DNA of 64,000 nucleotides from Gammaproteobacteria bacterium 54_18_T64. GTDB taxonomy: Bacteria > Pseudomonadota > Gammaproteobacteria > Pseudomonadales > Porticoccaceae. Location of the stretch: assembly GCA_002162825.1 (NCBI GenBank), contig MAAU01000009.1:1-64000 (forward strand), read 5' to 3'. Every line of letters begins with the position of its first letter. The first letter of the stretch is position 1. The position numbers and the translations under genes were made by a program. The notes under the pieces are model-generated. The model was not told where the DNA came from, searched no databases, and saw only the letters and a list, made by a program, of their open reading frames with translations. Below, piece by piece: positions 9,630 through 18,423 of the stretch.

Positions 9630-9682
9630 TTCTTCACTCCTAGTTTGTTATTTAAATGCCTTTAGTTATTTTCAAAAAATAA

Positions 9683-10147
9683 CTAACCTGCGAAAACCAT
9701 ATTCAACCACTCGGCTTTCAATGCGGGCTTGTCGACACCTTCAATTTCAACGGTAATATCCAGTTTAAACAGGTACTGGCCGGGCTTTTTCTCGGTGGCT
9801 TCTAGTAGCACGGCATTGGCGCGCACACGGCTACCGACTTTTACGGGTGTCAAAAAGCGCACCTTATCAAAACCGTAGTTAACGCCCATGGTGCGATTGG
9901 GCACATTGACACCGACACCGTTTTGCAGGAAGTGAGCCAGCATCGACAGGGTTAAAAAGCCGTGGGCAATAGTGGTGCCAAAGGGGCTGTCTGCCGCTTT
10001 AACAGGATCGACATGAATAAACTGATGGTCGAGGGTGACATCGGCAAAGTCATTGACCTGTTGCTGATTGATTTCAAACCAATCGGAAGTACCGCAGTCA
10101 GCGCCAATATGGGACTGTAGTTCACTGGTATTAATTTTAATGGTCAT
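9683..10147 (-). CDS. MaoC-like hot-dog enoyl-CoA hydratase
   Basis: A 154-residue single hot-dog domain protein. The hydratase 2 signature appears in the variant form TLDHQFIHVDP followed by FGTTIAHGFLTLSML; the Asp and His of the catalytic pair are retained (residues near 40-46). Members of this family hydrate trans-2-enoyl-CoA to (3R)-hydroxyacyl-CoA. It lies between the SDR and the acyl-CoA dehydrogenase genes with short gaps, so it is the likely hydratase of this pathway. The Gly-Asp-x-Asn-Pro motif of canonical PhaJ is not conserved, so the substrate may differ. Confidence 0.88.
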   Translation of the reverse strand: MTIKINTSELQSHIGADCGTSDWFEINQQQVNDFADVTLDHQFIHVDPVKAADSPFGTTIAHGFLTLSMLAHFLQNGVGVNVPNRTMGVNYGFDKVRFLTPVKVGSRVRANAVLLEATEKKPGQYLFKLDITVEIEGVDKPALKAEWLNMVFAG

Positions 10148-10198
10148 CGTTGTTCTTCCTCATTGTTTGTCGCGTAAAAACATTGATTGAAACCCAGC

Positions 10199-11338
10199 TT
10201 AATAATTCTGCAAGCTGGCAAACCGTTGCACGTGGTAACGCCTATCGCCAAACTGCTGCTCGGCGACACGGGCGCGCTTCATAAAAAAGCCAATATCCAG
10301 CTCGTCCGTCATGCCAATACCGCCGTGTAATTGCACCCCTTCATTGGTCACCAGGGTCACCACTTCGCTAACTTTGGCCTTGCAAACACTGGCCAGTAAA
10401 CTCAGCTTGGCATCGTTCTCGTCAAGGGCTTGCAGGGCTTTAATCACCACCGACTTGGCCAGCTCAATTTCACTAAACATGTGGGCGGCGCGATGCTGTA
10501 GGCCCTGATAGGAACCAATTAAGGCGCCGTACTGGCTGCGCTCTTTCATATATTGCACGGTGCGCTCGAACACCTCCTGAGACATACCCAGCAGTTCCGC
10601 CGCGAGATGGACGTTGGCGACATCGCTGAGATAGGTAATTAGGCTAGCGGCACCGTCTATTTCACCCAGAAGGGCATCTGCACCTAGGGCCACATGATTC
10701 AAACGCAGCATTGAACTATTGCGGCTATCGGCCAGGTACACGCGCTCGATTTCCACACCCGGTGCCGAACTATCGACGATGAACAGGCTGATGCCCTGTT
10801 CGTCACCGACATCACCCGAGGTGCGTGCACTGACAATCAGCTTGTCGGCAATATGGCCATCGCAAACGAACTGTTTTTCACCATTCAGTACGTAGCCCTC
10901 ACCACTGGCCGTGGCGCTGGTTTTAACCAGCGACGGGCGGTATTTGGGGCCTTCGTCCAGTGCCACGGCGAGTAATAATGAGCCCTCAACAATGGCCGGC
11001 AGCAGGGCTTTTTTCTGCGCCTCGGTGCCGGCACTATTAATGGCCGAGGCCGCTAATACTGCGGTGGATAGCAGTGGCGATGCGGTCAAGGTGCGGCCAT
11101 TTTCTTCCATCACCTGACCCATGCCGACATGGCCAAACGCCAGGCCGCCGTGAGCTTCGGGTACTAAAACGCCGGTCCAGCCCAGTTCAACCATTTGCTG
11201 CCAGGTCGCCTTGTCATAACCCAGTTCGCTGCGCTCATCGCGTAGCCGACGCAATTGTGCCACTGGGGCGTGCTCACTCAAAAAGCCCTGGGCGGATTCT
11301 TTGAGCATGTTTTGTTCTTCGTTCAGTACTAATGCCAT
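10199..11338 (-). CDS. Acyl-CoA dehydrogenase subunit lacking the canonical catalytic glutamate
   Basis: A 379-residue protein with the acyl-CoA dehydrogenase fold: an N-terminal helical domain, a beta domain (residues about 125-235) and a C-terminal helical domain with QLHGGIGMTDELDIGFFMKR. At the C-terminal position where active enzymes carry the catalytic Glu in an EGT or EGGTSEIQ motif, this protein has FGDRRYHVQR and no Glu. Its neighbour upstream has the full motif. Paired acyl-CoA dehydrogenases of this kind form alpha2beta2 heterotetramers in steroid side-chain degradation of actinobacteria, one subunit giving the base and the other completing FAD binding. Only six bases separate the genes. 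Confidence 0.9.
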   Translation of the reverse strand: MALVLNEEQNMLKESAQGFLSEHAPVAQLRRLRDERSELGYDKATWQQMVELGWTGVLVPEAHGGLAFGHVGMGQVMEENGRTLTASPLLSTAVLAASAINSAGTEAQKKALLPAIVEGSLLLAVALDEGPKYRPSLVKTSATASGEGYVLNGEKQFVCDGHIADKLIVSARTSGDVGDEQGISLFIVDSSAPGVEIERVYLADSRNSSMLRLNHVALGADALLGEIDGAASLITYLSDVANVHLAAELLGMSQEVFERTVQYMKERSQYGALIGSYQGLQHRAAHMFSEIELAKSVVIKALQALDENDAKLSLLASVCKAKVSEVVTLVTNEGVQLHGGIGMTDELDIGFFMKRARVAEQQFGDRRYHVQRFASLQNY

Positions 11339-11344
11339 TTGCCC

Positions 11345-12535
11345 CTACCCCTTTTGACCCAAGCCAAGAATGCGCTTGCTGATAATATTGAGCTGAATTT
11401 CGGAAGTACCGCCCTCGATGGAATTGCCCTTGGTACGCAACCACTGGCTAGCGAGTAAACCGTTATCAAAAGCCTCACCCTCCCAGGCCAAACCCGCCTG
11501 GCCGTGAATATCGGTGAGTAATTCGTAACGCTGTTTATTCAGCTCGGTGCCGGCATATTTGAGTATTGACGAGGTGGCGCCAGTGCCGGTGCCGGCCTTG
11601 GTTTCATCGTCAATGCGCTCCTGGGTTAATTCAAAGGCGAGGATGTCGATTTCCCATTGAGCAATTTCGGTACGCAGGGCCGTGTCGCCCAACTGACCGT
11701 TTACTAAACCACCGGCCACATCAATGGCGTGCTGGTGCAGGCTTTTTTCGCTGGCGGCGGTGTGGCCCATATTGCCGATCATCGCCCGCTCATGGGTGAG
11801 CAGGTAGGAGGCCAGCTCCCAACCCTGGTTGATATTACCCACCAACTGATCTTTTTCGACCCGCACATCGTCGAGGAAGGTTTCGCAAAATGGCGAGTTA
11901 CCGGATATCAACATAATGGGACTGGTACTGACGCCCGCGGTGGTCATATCAAACAACACCAGGCTGATACCGGCATGTTTAACGGCATCGGGATCGGTGC
12001 GTACCAGACAAAACATCCAGTCGGCGCGCTCGGCGTAGGAGGTCCACACCTTTTGGCCATTGACCAGAAAGTGATCGTCCTTGTCTTCACAGCGGGTCTG
12101 CAGGCCCGCCAGGTCGGAGCCAAAATTGGGCTCACTATAGCCCTGACACCACCAGATCTTACCCTTCACAATATTCGGAATGTGCTGGCGCTTCAGTTCT
12201 TCGGAGCCGTATTGTAAAAGGGCCGGACCTATCATCGACAAACCCATGCTAAATAGCGGGGGTCGAGCGTCGATGCGATACATTTCTTCACGGAGGATTT
12301 TTGTCTCCTCTTTATTGAGACCGCCACCGCCGTATTCCGCCGGCCAGTCGGGGGCCGTCCAGCCGCGTTCGGCCATCACGTCCAACCAGTTTTTCTGGTC
12401 TTCGTTGACGAAGCGCCACTTGGTACCACCCCAGCATTTATCTTCAAACTCCATCACCGGCAGGCGCTGAGACGCGGGGCAATTGGCTTCGAGCCACTCC
12501 CGGGTTTGCGCTCTGAATTGCTCTAGATCCGACAT
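11345..12535 (-). CDS. Acyl-CoA dehydrogenase (catalytic subunit of a pair)
   Basis: A 396-residue flavoprotein that forms the trans-2 double bond of an acyl-CoA. The catalytic base is Glu374 in SIEGGTSEIQLNI; the FAD/substrate segment WCQGYSEPNFGSDLAGL and the NGQKVWTSYAERAD strand are clear. I chose the ATG at 12535 (MSDLEQFRAQ) because AGAGG lies seven bases before it; a longer reading to 12583 adds 16 residues that do not resemble the family. First gene of the beta-oxidation operon. FadE29/ChsE-like paired dehydrogenases act on branched or ring-bearing CoA esters, so the operon may serve sterol, terpenoid or branched-acid breakdown; that is inference. Confidence 0.92.
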   Translation of the reverse strand: MSDLEQFRAQTREWLEANCPASQRLPVMEFEDKCWGGTKWRFVNEDQKNWLDVMAERGWTAPDWPAEYGGGGLNKEETKILREEMYRIDARPPLFSMGLSMIGPALLQYGSEELKRQHIPNIVKGKIWWCQGYSEPNFGSDLAGLQTRCEDKDDHFLVNGQKVWTSYAERADWMFCLVRTDPDAVKHAGISLVLFDMTTAGVSTSPIMLISGNSPFCETFLDDVRVEKDQLVGNINQGWELASYLLTHERAMIGNMGHTAASEKSLHQHAIDVAGGLVNGQLGDTALRTEIAQWEIDILAFELTQERIDDETKAGTGTGATSSILKYAGTELNKQRYELLTDIHGQAGLAWEGEAFDNGLLASQWLRTKGNSIEGGTSEIQLNIISKRILGLGQKG

Positions 12536-12856
12536 AGTTAACCTCTTATTTTTTGAATAACCGCCTGCGTAGAAGCTCTGCAAACCCCGACAAGGGCGAG
12601 TATTTCTACGCGGACTTACCTCGTACTGAAAGCCATGCGTATGAAGCTAAACGTCACGACACATTTCACAAGTACCCGTACCCGTTTCACCTTCTGCAGG
12701 GCCCTAACGAGGCAAGCCACAACAACGGGTTACTATAGAGTAAGGGACATAGCCGGTAAACTGTGGTCATTGACCGCTAGGTATTACTCCGGCCCGCTGA
12801 CAGCAACAAAGCTCTGCTATCAGCGCCGACTAGCCGAGTTCTGAGGAAAACCCTGA
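12536..12856. other. 321-base gap with two inverted repeats, promoter region of the beta-oxidation operon
   Basis: No convincing gene. An 8-bp perfect inverted repeat, GCGTAGAA (12567-12574) and TTCTACGC (12604-12611), lies 32-76 bases before the first operon gene and could be an operator. A second imperfect hairpin (12796-12824; ten-base arms with one mismatch, nine-base loop) lies just behind the cis/trans isomerase gene but has no T-run, so it is at best a weak terminator. Confidence 0.4.
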
Positions 12857-15208
12857 TTAACGGTTTTCCAAACGATTAAAATCGAGTATTCCCGATGTCA
12901 GGGGATAACGTTCGCGGTAGGCCTGGTGGAAGATATCACTGGTGGCCCAGAACCTGGCATCGGTACGTCGCACCCCGTACTTATCAAGTAGGCCCACGTA
13001 GTCACTTATCGTTTCGAGTCCTGTAATAGTTTCAACAAAGCCAACCAGCTCAGCACTACTCACCTGAAAAAACGCATTGGGATAGGCCCCGATAAAACCG
13101 GGAAGCACCGATAATGTGTCCTCCCCTGGCCGACGATTGGCCTGCTCGCGAAACATCGAGGTCATGCTCGAATAGGATCGATTGGCAATCAGACTTATAT
13201 ATTCATCCCCCGCCGGATCAGTGACTCGCACCAAGGCCAGTTCCGGCATCAATGCGGCGGGCTTACCTTTGAGTAACTGCAAGCGCTCTAAGTGCTCACG
13301 CACAGCTGCTATTTTAATGCTTTGCAACTGATGTTTTATGGGCAGTACTTTTTTCAACCGCTGAGTTAAGAGCTCGAATAGCTCCTGTTTCTGGTCATCA
13401 CTTTGATAGGGGATATTGGGCACAGACTGTTTCTCAAATGCCGGCAGTGTCAAATAGGCGTTAATTTCATCCCCATGAACACCTTGATACCAGTGTTTTC
13501 GCTCCCTGACTCGAGCAGATTCTGGTAACAGCTGTAAAAAAGTTGTCTCGGCCTCCATGCGTAAAAAGTCCATATACAGACGCGTCAGCAATTGGTGCCC
13601 AGCGTTGCCAAAAACATCGTAGCCTGCCACCAATAGATAGTGGATACGCTCCAATGAGCCATAATCCAGCACCCAGGCCGTCTTTGGTGCCTGACCCAGC
13701 AAGCCCTTTTCAACGCTGGCACTGTCGAAATGACGGAATACTGTCAGGGCCGCATTATCATTGACACCATCGCCATCCCAAATCAACTTGAGACTAATGG
13801 CGTCCACCGGCAAGCGATCCGCCAAATACGCATCCTGCTCTTCCATTAATGCTTGCTGCTGTTTTTTATAGGCCTGCCAGTGCTTCAGCGGCCGATAGAT
13901 ATCGACGAGACCCGCAGGCAGCTCCAGGCTGTTGTTACGCCGGGCCATGAAGTCTTCAAATATCTCCAGGCGCTGTGGATCGGGGTTGGTAAAAAACACC
14001 CAAAAATTGTCCTGAATCACATTCAGCGCAACCTGCCCACGACACACTGACCCCTTAATAAAGGCCTGAATGGTGAACTGAGCCTCGTCGAGCAAAAATT
14101 GATAGCGCGAGTGTACGGGTAAAGCATCAAAGGTAATAAAGGGATTGGATGCCAACTCCGGCGCATAGGATGGTAGCCGCACCACCTTATAGGGCGCATC
14201 GACAAACAAAGCCTGCCAACGCTGCATACGCTGTTCGTCCAGACGGTAGGGCATATGTGTTTTTGCCACTATCGCATTCAAAACCGGCTGTATTCGATAG
14301 TAAACACGCGCCAGCCCAGGGTCATCGTAGGGACGACGCGTGGCGATAAGCTGTATCGGTTCACCCGGTGGTGTCGCGGAGCGCACCAGGGTAAAAAACT
14401 GACGCTGATCCAAGTGCGGGAAAAACAAATGGGCAAAGTACAAATGCTCAAAGAGATAGCGACTGCTCAACTGCTCCTTGAAAGAGTCGCCATTGAGAAA
14501 ACTCTCCCAGCGTTTAACTTGTGCTACATATTCCGGCAATAAGGGCGGGCGCGGTGTGTAGAGAGCCCCCTGTTCAAGCCATTGCTTCAATACCTTTTGC
14601 TCTTCATCCGGCAAGCCCGGCAAGGCATAGGGCATGCCCCATAGCGGATGCTTGCGGGCAAATTGACCGAAGTTGTCGTCCTTTGCACAGGACTGCTCAC
14701 GAGACAGCGATAGATCGAAGCTGGCGGGCAACTGCTTCGCATCAGGTAAAGGGTTTTCTTCTTTTAGAGTCAGCATGCGGTACATGACACCGGCCTGTCG
14801 ATTTGCCTCGACACTATCGACTCGCTCATTGAGCACTGAATGGAAGCCGTGCTCTCGCCATTCACCGACCGAGTGGGCATCTTCAAAAAGACGGCTCGGC
14901 GGTGCCGCTCTCAGTCGCGTCGAATGGTAGACCTCGACCGCTGACGCACCGCGCTCTATACCTTCAATGGAACTCAATTTTAGCTGGCAGGAGGCATCGT
15001 AACAGCCGTGGCAGACCACGCAGCGCTGCTCGAGAATGGGTTTTACCTCGTGCCAATAGTCGACGGCGCCCGCCGGTAATTTCTCGACAGTGCGCTCTTT
15101 CACCGCCGACTTACCGTAGCGATGCTCAAATTGCAGCGTACCAATGGCGGTACAACCACTGAGTAATAAAACAATAACCAGCCAGTATTTTTTACCTAGC
15201 ACTACCAT
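12857..15208 (-). CDS. cti: Fatty acid cis/trans isomerase (periplasmic cytochrome c-type lipoprotein)
   Basis: A 783-residue protein of the Cti family, which turns cis-unsaturated membrane fatty acids directly into trans isomers to stiffen the membrane under solvent or heat stress. From the ATG at 15208 the N-terminus is a lipoprotein signal with lipobox LSGC, placing Cys19 at the mature end; a TTG at 15235 would add nine residues. The heme c site is CVVCH (Cys63, Cys66, His67), as in Pseudomonas Cti. Family length is about 760-790. Note that Pseudomonas Cti has a cleaved signal peptide; a lipid-anchored form would keep the enzyme at a membrane surface. It is transcribed alone. Confidence 0.9.
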   Translation of the reverse strand: MVVLGKKYWLVIVLLLSGCTAIGTLQFEHRYGKSAVKERTVEKLPAGAVDYWHEVKPILEQRCVVCHGCYDASCQLKLSSIEGIERGASAVEVYHSTRLRAAPPSRLFEDAHSVGEWREHGFHSVLNERVDSVEANRQAGVMYRMLTLKEENPLPDAKQLPASFDLSLSREQSCAKDDNFGQFARKHPLWGMPYALPGLPDEEQKVLKQWLEQGALYTPRPPLLPEYVAQVKRWESFLNGDSFKEQLSSRYLFEHLYFAHLFFPHLDQRQFFTLVRSATPPGEPIQLIATRRPYDDPGLARVYYRIQPVLNAIVAKTHMPYRLDEQRMQRWQALFVDAPYKVVRLPSYAPELASNPFITFDALPVHSRYQFLLDEAQFTIQAFIKGSVCRGQVALNVIQDNFWVFFTNPDPQRLEIFEDFMARRNNSLELPAGLVDIYRPLKHWQAYKKQQQALMEEQDAYLADRLPVDAISLKLIWDGDGVNDNAALTVFRHFDSASVEKGLLGQAPKTAWVLDYGSLERIHYLLVAGYDVFGNAGHQLLTRLYMDFLRMEAETTFLQLLPESARVRERKHWYQGVHGDEINAYLTLPAFEKQSVPNIPYQSDDQKQELFELLTQRLKKVLPIKHQLQSIKIAAVREHLERLQLLKGKPAALMPELALVRVTDPAGDEYISLIANRSYSSMTSMFREQANRRPGEDTLSVLPGFIGAYPNAFFQVSSAELVGFVETITGLETISDYVGLLDKYGVRRTDARFWATSDIFHQAYRERYPLTSGILDFNRLENR

Positions 15209-15584
15209 GCATGCATCCCCAACAATCCCGGCCAAAAAGCGGCGCTAAGTATATGGGCTTAACGATAAAAACATCCATTTAGAGGGCCCTAAAAACAGTC
15301 GAAATAGGCCTCAAAGGGTGTTTATTCAAGATGATGAAGCTCGGCATAGCTATTTATTGTTTTTTGCTCTAACCCACCGTCCTTTACTAACTAAATATTA
15401 TTGTACTCAATATTAAATCCTGTCGATATATTGATTAGTAGGTGCCAATTAGCGCGCTCAAAGATCACGGCACCAAATCTGCATATTATTTCAGCATGCG
15501 CTAAACACGGTAACAATGTCAGTTTTTTGGCGGTAGAGCATGTAAGGCCAAGCCAACTGACACACCTGGCTAGACAGAGGCATC
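15209..15584. other. 376-base gene-free divergent intergenic region
   Basis: Lies between the divergent cti gene and a small orphan gene. It is richer in A and T than its surroundings, notably 15340-15430, and must hold promoters for both directions. I see a short GGTGCC/GGCACC repeat but no clear terminator, RNA gene or open frame. Confidence 0.4.
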
Positions 15585-16091
15585 ATGAATAACTTCGGAA
15601 GCGTCAACATCAGATTGGTCATCGGCCATACTTTAAAGGCCCTCGGCAACTATTCCGCAGCGGCAGAAAATCTGCTCATCGTCACCATTAGCCTGCAGGA
15701 AAAGCACATTGCCGACAAAGTAGAGGACGGTTTGGGGCTGTACCAGATCAACAGCACAACCCACCTGAGCATATGGGACAACTATCTCGCCTTTGATCCC
15801 GATCGGGCGAGCACGGTTCGTGGCCTGGCCTCCCAGCAGGCCTTCTTGCGAGACCCCCACCTCGAATTGCTCACCAATCTGGCCTACGCCACGGCCATTG
15901 CCTGGACCATCTACCAACGCAATAAAGTCCGCCTGCCCGACGCCGAAGACCTACCTGGCCTCACCGCCTGCTGGGCGCAATACTTTGCCAAAGAAACGAG
16001 TTTGGAAGCACCCAAACCATCTCGACCAGCGGCCTGCGCAAAAATCATTGCCTGGCCTGCACCCGAGGCCGAAGGGCTCCTACAGGCCTAG
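15585..16091 (+). CDS. Small orphan protein with a lysozyme-like (transglycosylase-type) core
   Basis: A 168-residue cytosolic-looking protein with no signal peptide. Residues about 30-60 read TISLQEKHIADKVEDGLGLY followed by QI, which resembles the catalytic-Glu and G-x-x-x-Q-I blocks of SLT/phage lysozyme-like proteins; W-DNYLAFDP and LVTNLAYATAIA-type strings (here LLTNLAYATAIAW) match a family of uncharacterised phage-related proteins that I recall only loosely. The C-terminus after WAQYF is Pro/Ala-rich and does not fit that family, and no other frame restores it. AGAGG precedes the ATG. It is not next to other phage genes. Function unproven; a phage remnant is the best guess. Confidence 0.55.
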   Translation: MNNFGSVNIRLVIGHTLKALGNYSAAAENLLIVTISLQEKHIADKVEDGLGLYQINSTTHLSIWDNYLAFDPDRASTVRGLASQQAFLRDPHLELLTNLAYATAIAWTIYQRNKVRLPDAEDLPGLTACWAQYFAKETSLEAPKPSRPAACAKIIAWPAPEAEGLLQA

Positions 16092-16129
16092 GTGGCAACT
16101 ACCCACGGCCACTGGCCTGCCCGCATGAA

Positions 16130-18376
16130 TTACACCACCTCGACCCGATCAACCTTTTGAAAGCCCCGTGGCAATTTATTGCCGCGCCGGCCACGCTCAC
16201 CGATGTAATGCTGCAAATCCGCAAACTTCACATTGTGATGACGCTTACCCGAGTAAATAACCAGGCTCTGCCCCTCGGACACCACCGCCACCGTGAGCAT
16301 ATATTCCTCGCGGGCCTGTAGGCGTGCCGCGGGGATATTAATAATCCTGTTGCCCTTACCCCGCGCCAATTCAGGCAGCTCCGTCAGTGGGAAGGCCAGC
16401 ATACGGCCCTCATTACTAATGGCCACCACCCGCCCCTCACCGACATTAACATTGGCAATGGGTGGCAATATTAGGCCACCTTTGGGGATGCTAATAAGCG
16501 CCTTACCGGAGCGATTTTTGGTGTACAGGTCGGACAACTTGGCAACAAAGCCATAGCCGGCGTCGGTGGCCAGCAATACCTTTTGCTCATCATCGCCCAT
16601 TAGCAGGCCACAGAATGTCGCCCCCGACGGCGCATTCAAACGGCCGGTCGCAGGCTCACCCTGTCCCCGCGCCGATGGCAGAGTGTGGGCGGCCAGAGCA
16701 TAGCTGCGGCCTGTCGAGTCGAGCAAGATGACCTGCTGGTTACTGCGCCCCTGCACAGCACCAAAAAAGCCATCTCCGGCCTTATAATTCAAGGACGCAC
16801 CGTCCACTTCGTGCCCCTTGGCGGCACGAATCCAGCCCTTGTCAGAGAGCACCACCGTAATCGGGTCGGCACTGAGCAGGTCCATTTCGTTATAGGCCTG
16901 GGCCTCGCCACGCTGTACCAGTGCCGCGCGCCTATCATCGCCAAACTCTTCGGCGATGGCTTGTAGCTCTTTGCGTACCAGGGTCTTCAAGCGCCGCTCA
17001 GAACCGAGGATGAGCTCCAGAGCATCGCGCTCGGCACTCAGCTCGTCCTGCTCGGCGCGGATTTTAAACTCTTCCAACTTGGCCAGCTGGCGCAAACGCA
17101 AATTGAGAATCGCCTCGGCCTGAATATCCGTGAGCTCGTAGCGCACCATCAACTCGTGCTTTGGGTCATCTTCGTGGCGAATAATGGCGATCACTTCGTC
17201 GATATTGAGAAAGGCGGCCAAAAGTCCATCGAGAATATGCAGACGCGCCAGTACTCGCTCGAGGCGATATTCAAGGCGACGGCGCACGGTGGCGAGACGA
17301 AACTTCAACCACTCGCCGAGAATGACATTTAGAGGTTTAACGCTAGGCAGGCCGTTCATGCCGATCATGTTGAGATTGACACGGTAATTGCGCTGTAAAT
17401 CCGTGGTGGCAAAGAGATGATTCATCAAGGCATCGAGATCAATCCGATTCGAGCGCGGCACAATCACCAGCCGCGTAGGACTTTCGTAATCCGATTCATC
17501 GCGCAAATCGGCCACCATCGGTAGCTTTTTGGCGAGCATTTGCGCGGCAATTTGCTCCAGAATTTTTGCCGGCGAGGCCTGGTGGGGCAAGGCGGTGATG
17601 ACGATGTCACCGTCTTCGCGCTGCCATATACCACGCATACGCACCGAGCCACGACCGCTTTTATAAACCGCCAACAACTCCTCGGGGCTGGAAATAATTT
17701 CCGCCTCGGTGGGGTAATCGGGGCCGGGCACATAGGCGAATAGGTCTTCCACTGTCGCCTTGGGGTGCTCGAGAAGATGCACCGTGGCATTGATAATTTC
17801 CCGCAAATTGTGGGGCGGGATATCGGTGGCCATACCGACGGCGATGCCGGTGGTGCCATTCAATAATACGTGGGGCACCTGCGCCGGCAGCACCTGAGGC
17901 TCTTGCAATGAGCCATCGAAATTGGGCTGCCATTCGACCGTGCCCTGGGCCAGTTCACCGAGTAATAAATCGGCAAACTGGGCGAGACGAGATTCGGTGT
18001 AGCGCATGGCCGCGAAAGACTTGGGATCGTCCGGCGACCCCCAATTGCCCTGGCCATCGACCAGCGGATAGCGATAGGAAAAGGGCTGGGCCATCAGCAC
18101 CATGGCTTCGTACGAGGCACTGTCACCGTGGGGGTGAAACTTACCGATGACATCGCCCACCGTGCGCGCCGACTTTTTATGCTTGGCGGTGGAGCGCAAG
18201 CCCAGCTCGCTCATGGCGTAAATAATGCGCCGTTGCACGGGTTTGAGACCGTCACTTATGTGGGGCAGGGCGCGGTCGAGTATCACGTACATGGAATAGT
18301 CGAGATAGGCTTTTTCGGCGTACTCACTAACCGGGCGACTCTCCGCCGAGTCGATGGCAATTACTGTATCTGTCAT
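16130..18376 (-). CDS. parC: DNA topoisomerase IV subunit A
   Basis: A 748-residue type IIA topoisomerase subunit that breaks and rejoins DNA to unlink daughter chromosomes. [15 protein letters not shown] near the start, the active tyrosine in [10 protein letters not shown] (around residue 120) and C-terminal beta-propeller repeats are present. The quinolone region reads [12 protein letters not shown], with the wild-type Ser and Glu, so no classical quinolone-resistance change is seen. The gene is 47 bases past parE on the same strand, the last of the nudF-yqiB-cpdA-yqiA-parE-parC run found in many gammaproteobacteria. Confidence 0.97.
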   Translation of the reverse strand: MTDTVIAIDSAESRPVSEYAEKAYLDYSMYVILDRALPHISDGLKPVQRRIIYAMSELGLRSTAKHKKSARTVGDVIGKFHPHGDSASYEAMVLMAQPFSYRYPLVDGQGNWGSPDDPKSFAAMRYTESRLAQFADLLLGELAQGTVEWQPNFDGSLQEPQVLPAQVPHVLLNGTTGIAVGMATDIPPHNLREIINATVHLLEHPKATVEDLFAYVPGPDYPTEAEIISSPEELLAVYKSGRGSVRMRGIWQREDGDIVITALPHQASPAKILEQIAAQMLAKKLPMVADLRDESDYESPTRLVIVPRSNRIDLDALMNHLFATTDLQRNYRVNLNMIGMNGLPSVKPLNVILGEWLKFRLATVRRRLEYRLERVLARLHILDGLLAAFLNIDEVIAIIRHEDDPKHELMVRYELTDIQAEAILNLRLRQLAKLEEFKIRAEQDELSAERDALELILGSERRLKTLVRKELQAIAEEFGDDRRAALVQRGEAQAYNEMDLLSADPITVVLSDKGWIRAAKGHEVDGASLNYKAGDGFFGAVQGRSNQQVILLDSTGRSYALAAHTLPSARGQGEPATGRLNAPSGATFCGLLMGDDEQKVLLATDAGYGFVAKLSDLYTKNRSGKALISIPKGGLILPPIANVNVGEGRVVAISNEGRMLAFPLTELPELARGKGNRIINIPAARLQAREEYMLTVAVVSEGQSLVIYSGKRHHNVKFADLQHYIGERGRRGNKLPRGFQKVDRVEVV

Positions 18377-18423
18377 AAAAACGTCTTTATCAAATTTGTT
18401 TAAGTGAAGTTAACGACAGAGGA

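Noticed and set aside
12553-12844. Two short plus-strand frames in the gap before the beta-oxidation operon
   Set aside because: Overlap each other, basic random composition, and the region looks regulatory.
15585-16128. Frameshift to restore a phage-lysozyme C-terminus in the orphan gene
   Set aside because: Neither other frame downstream of 15990 gives a plausible family C-terminus.
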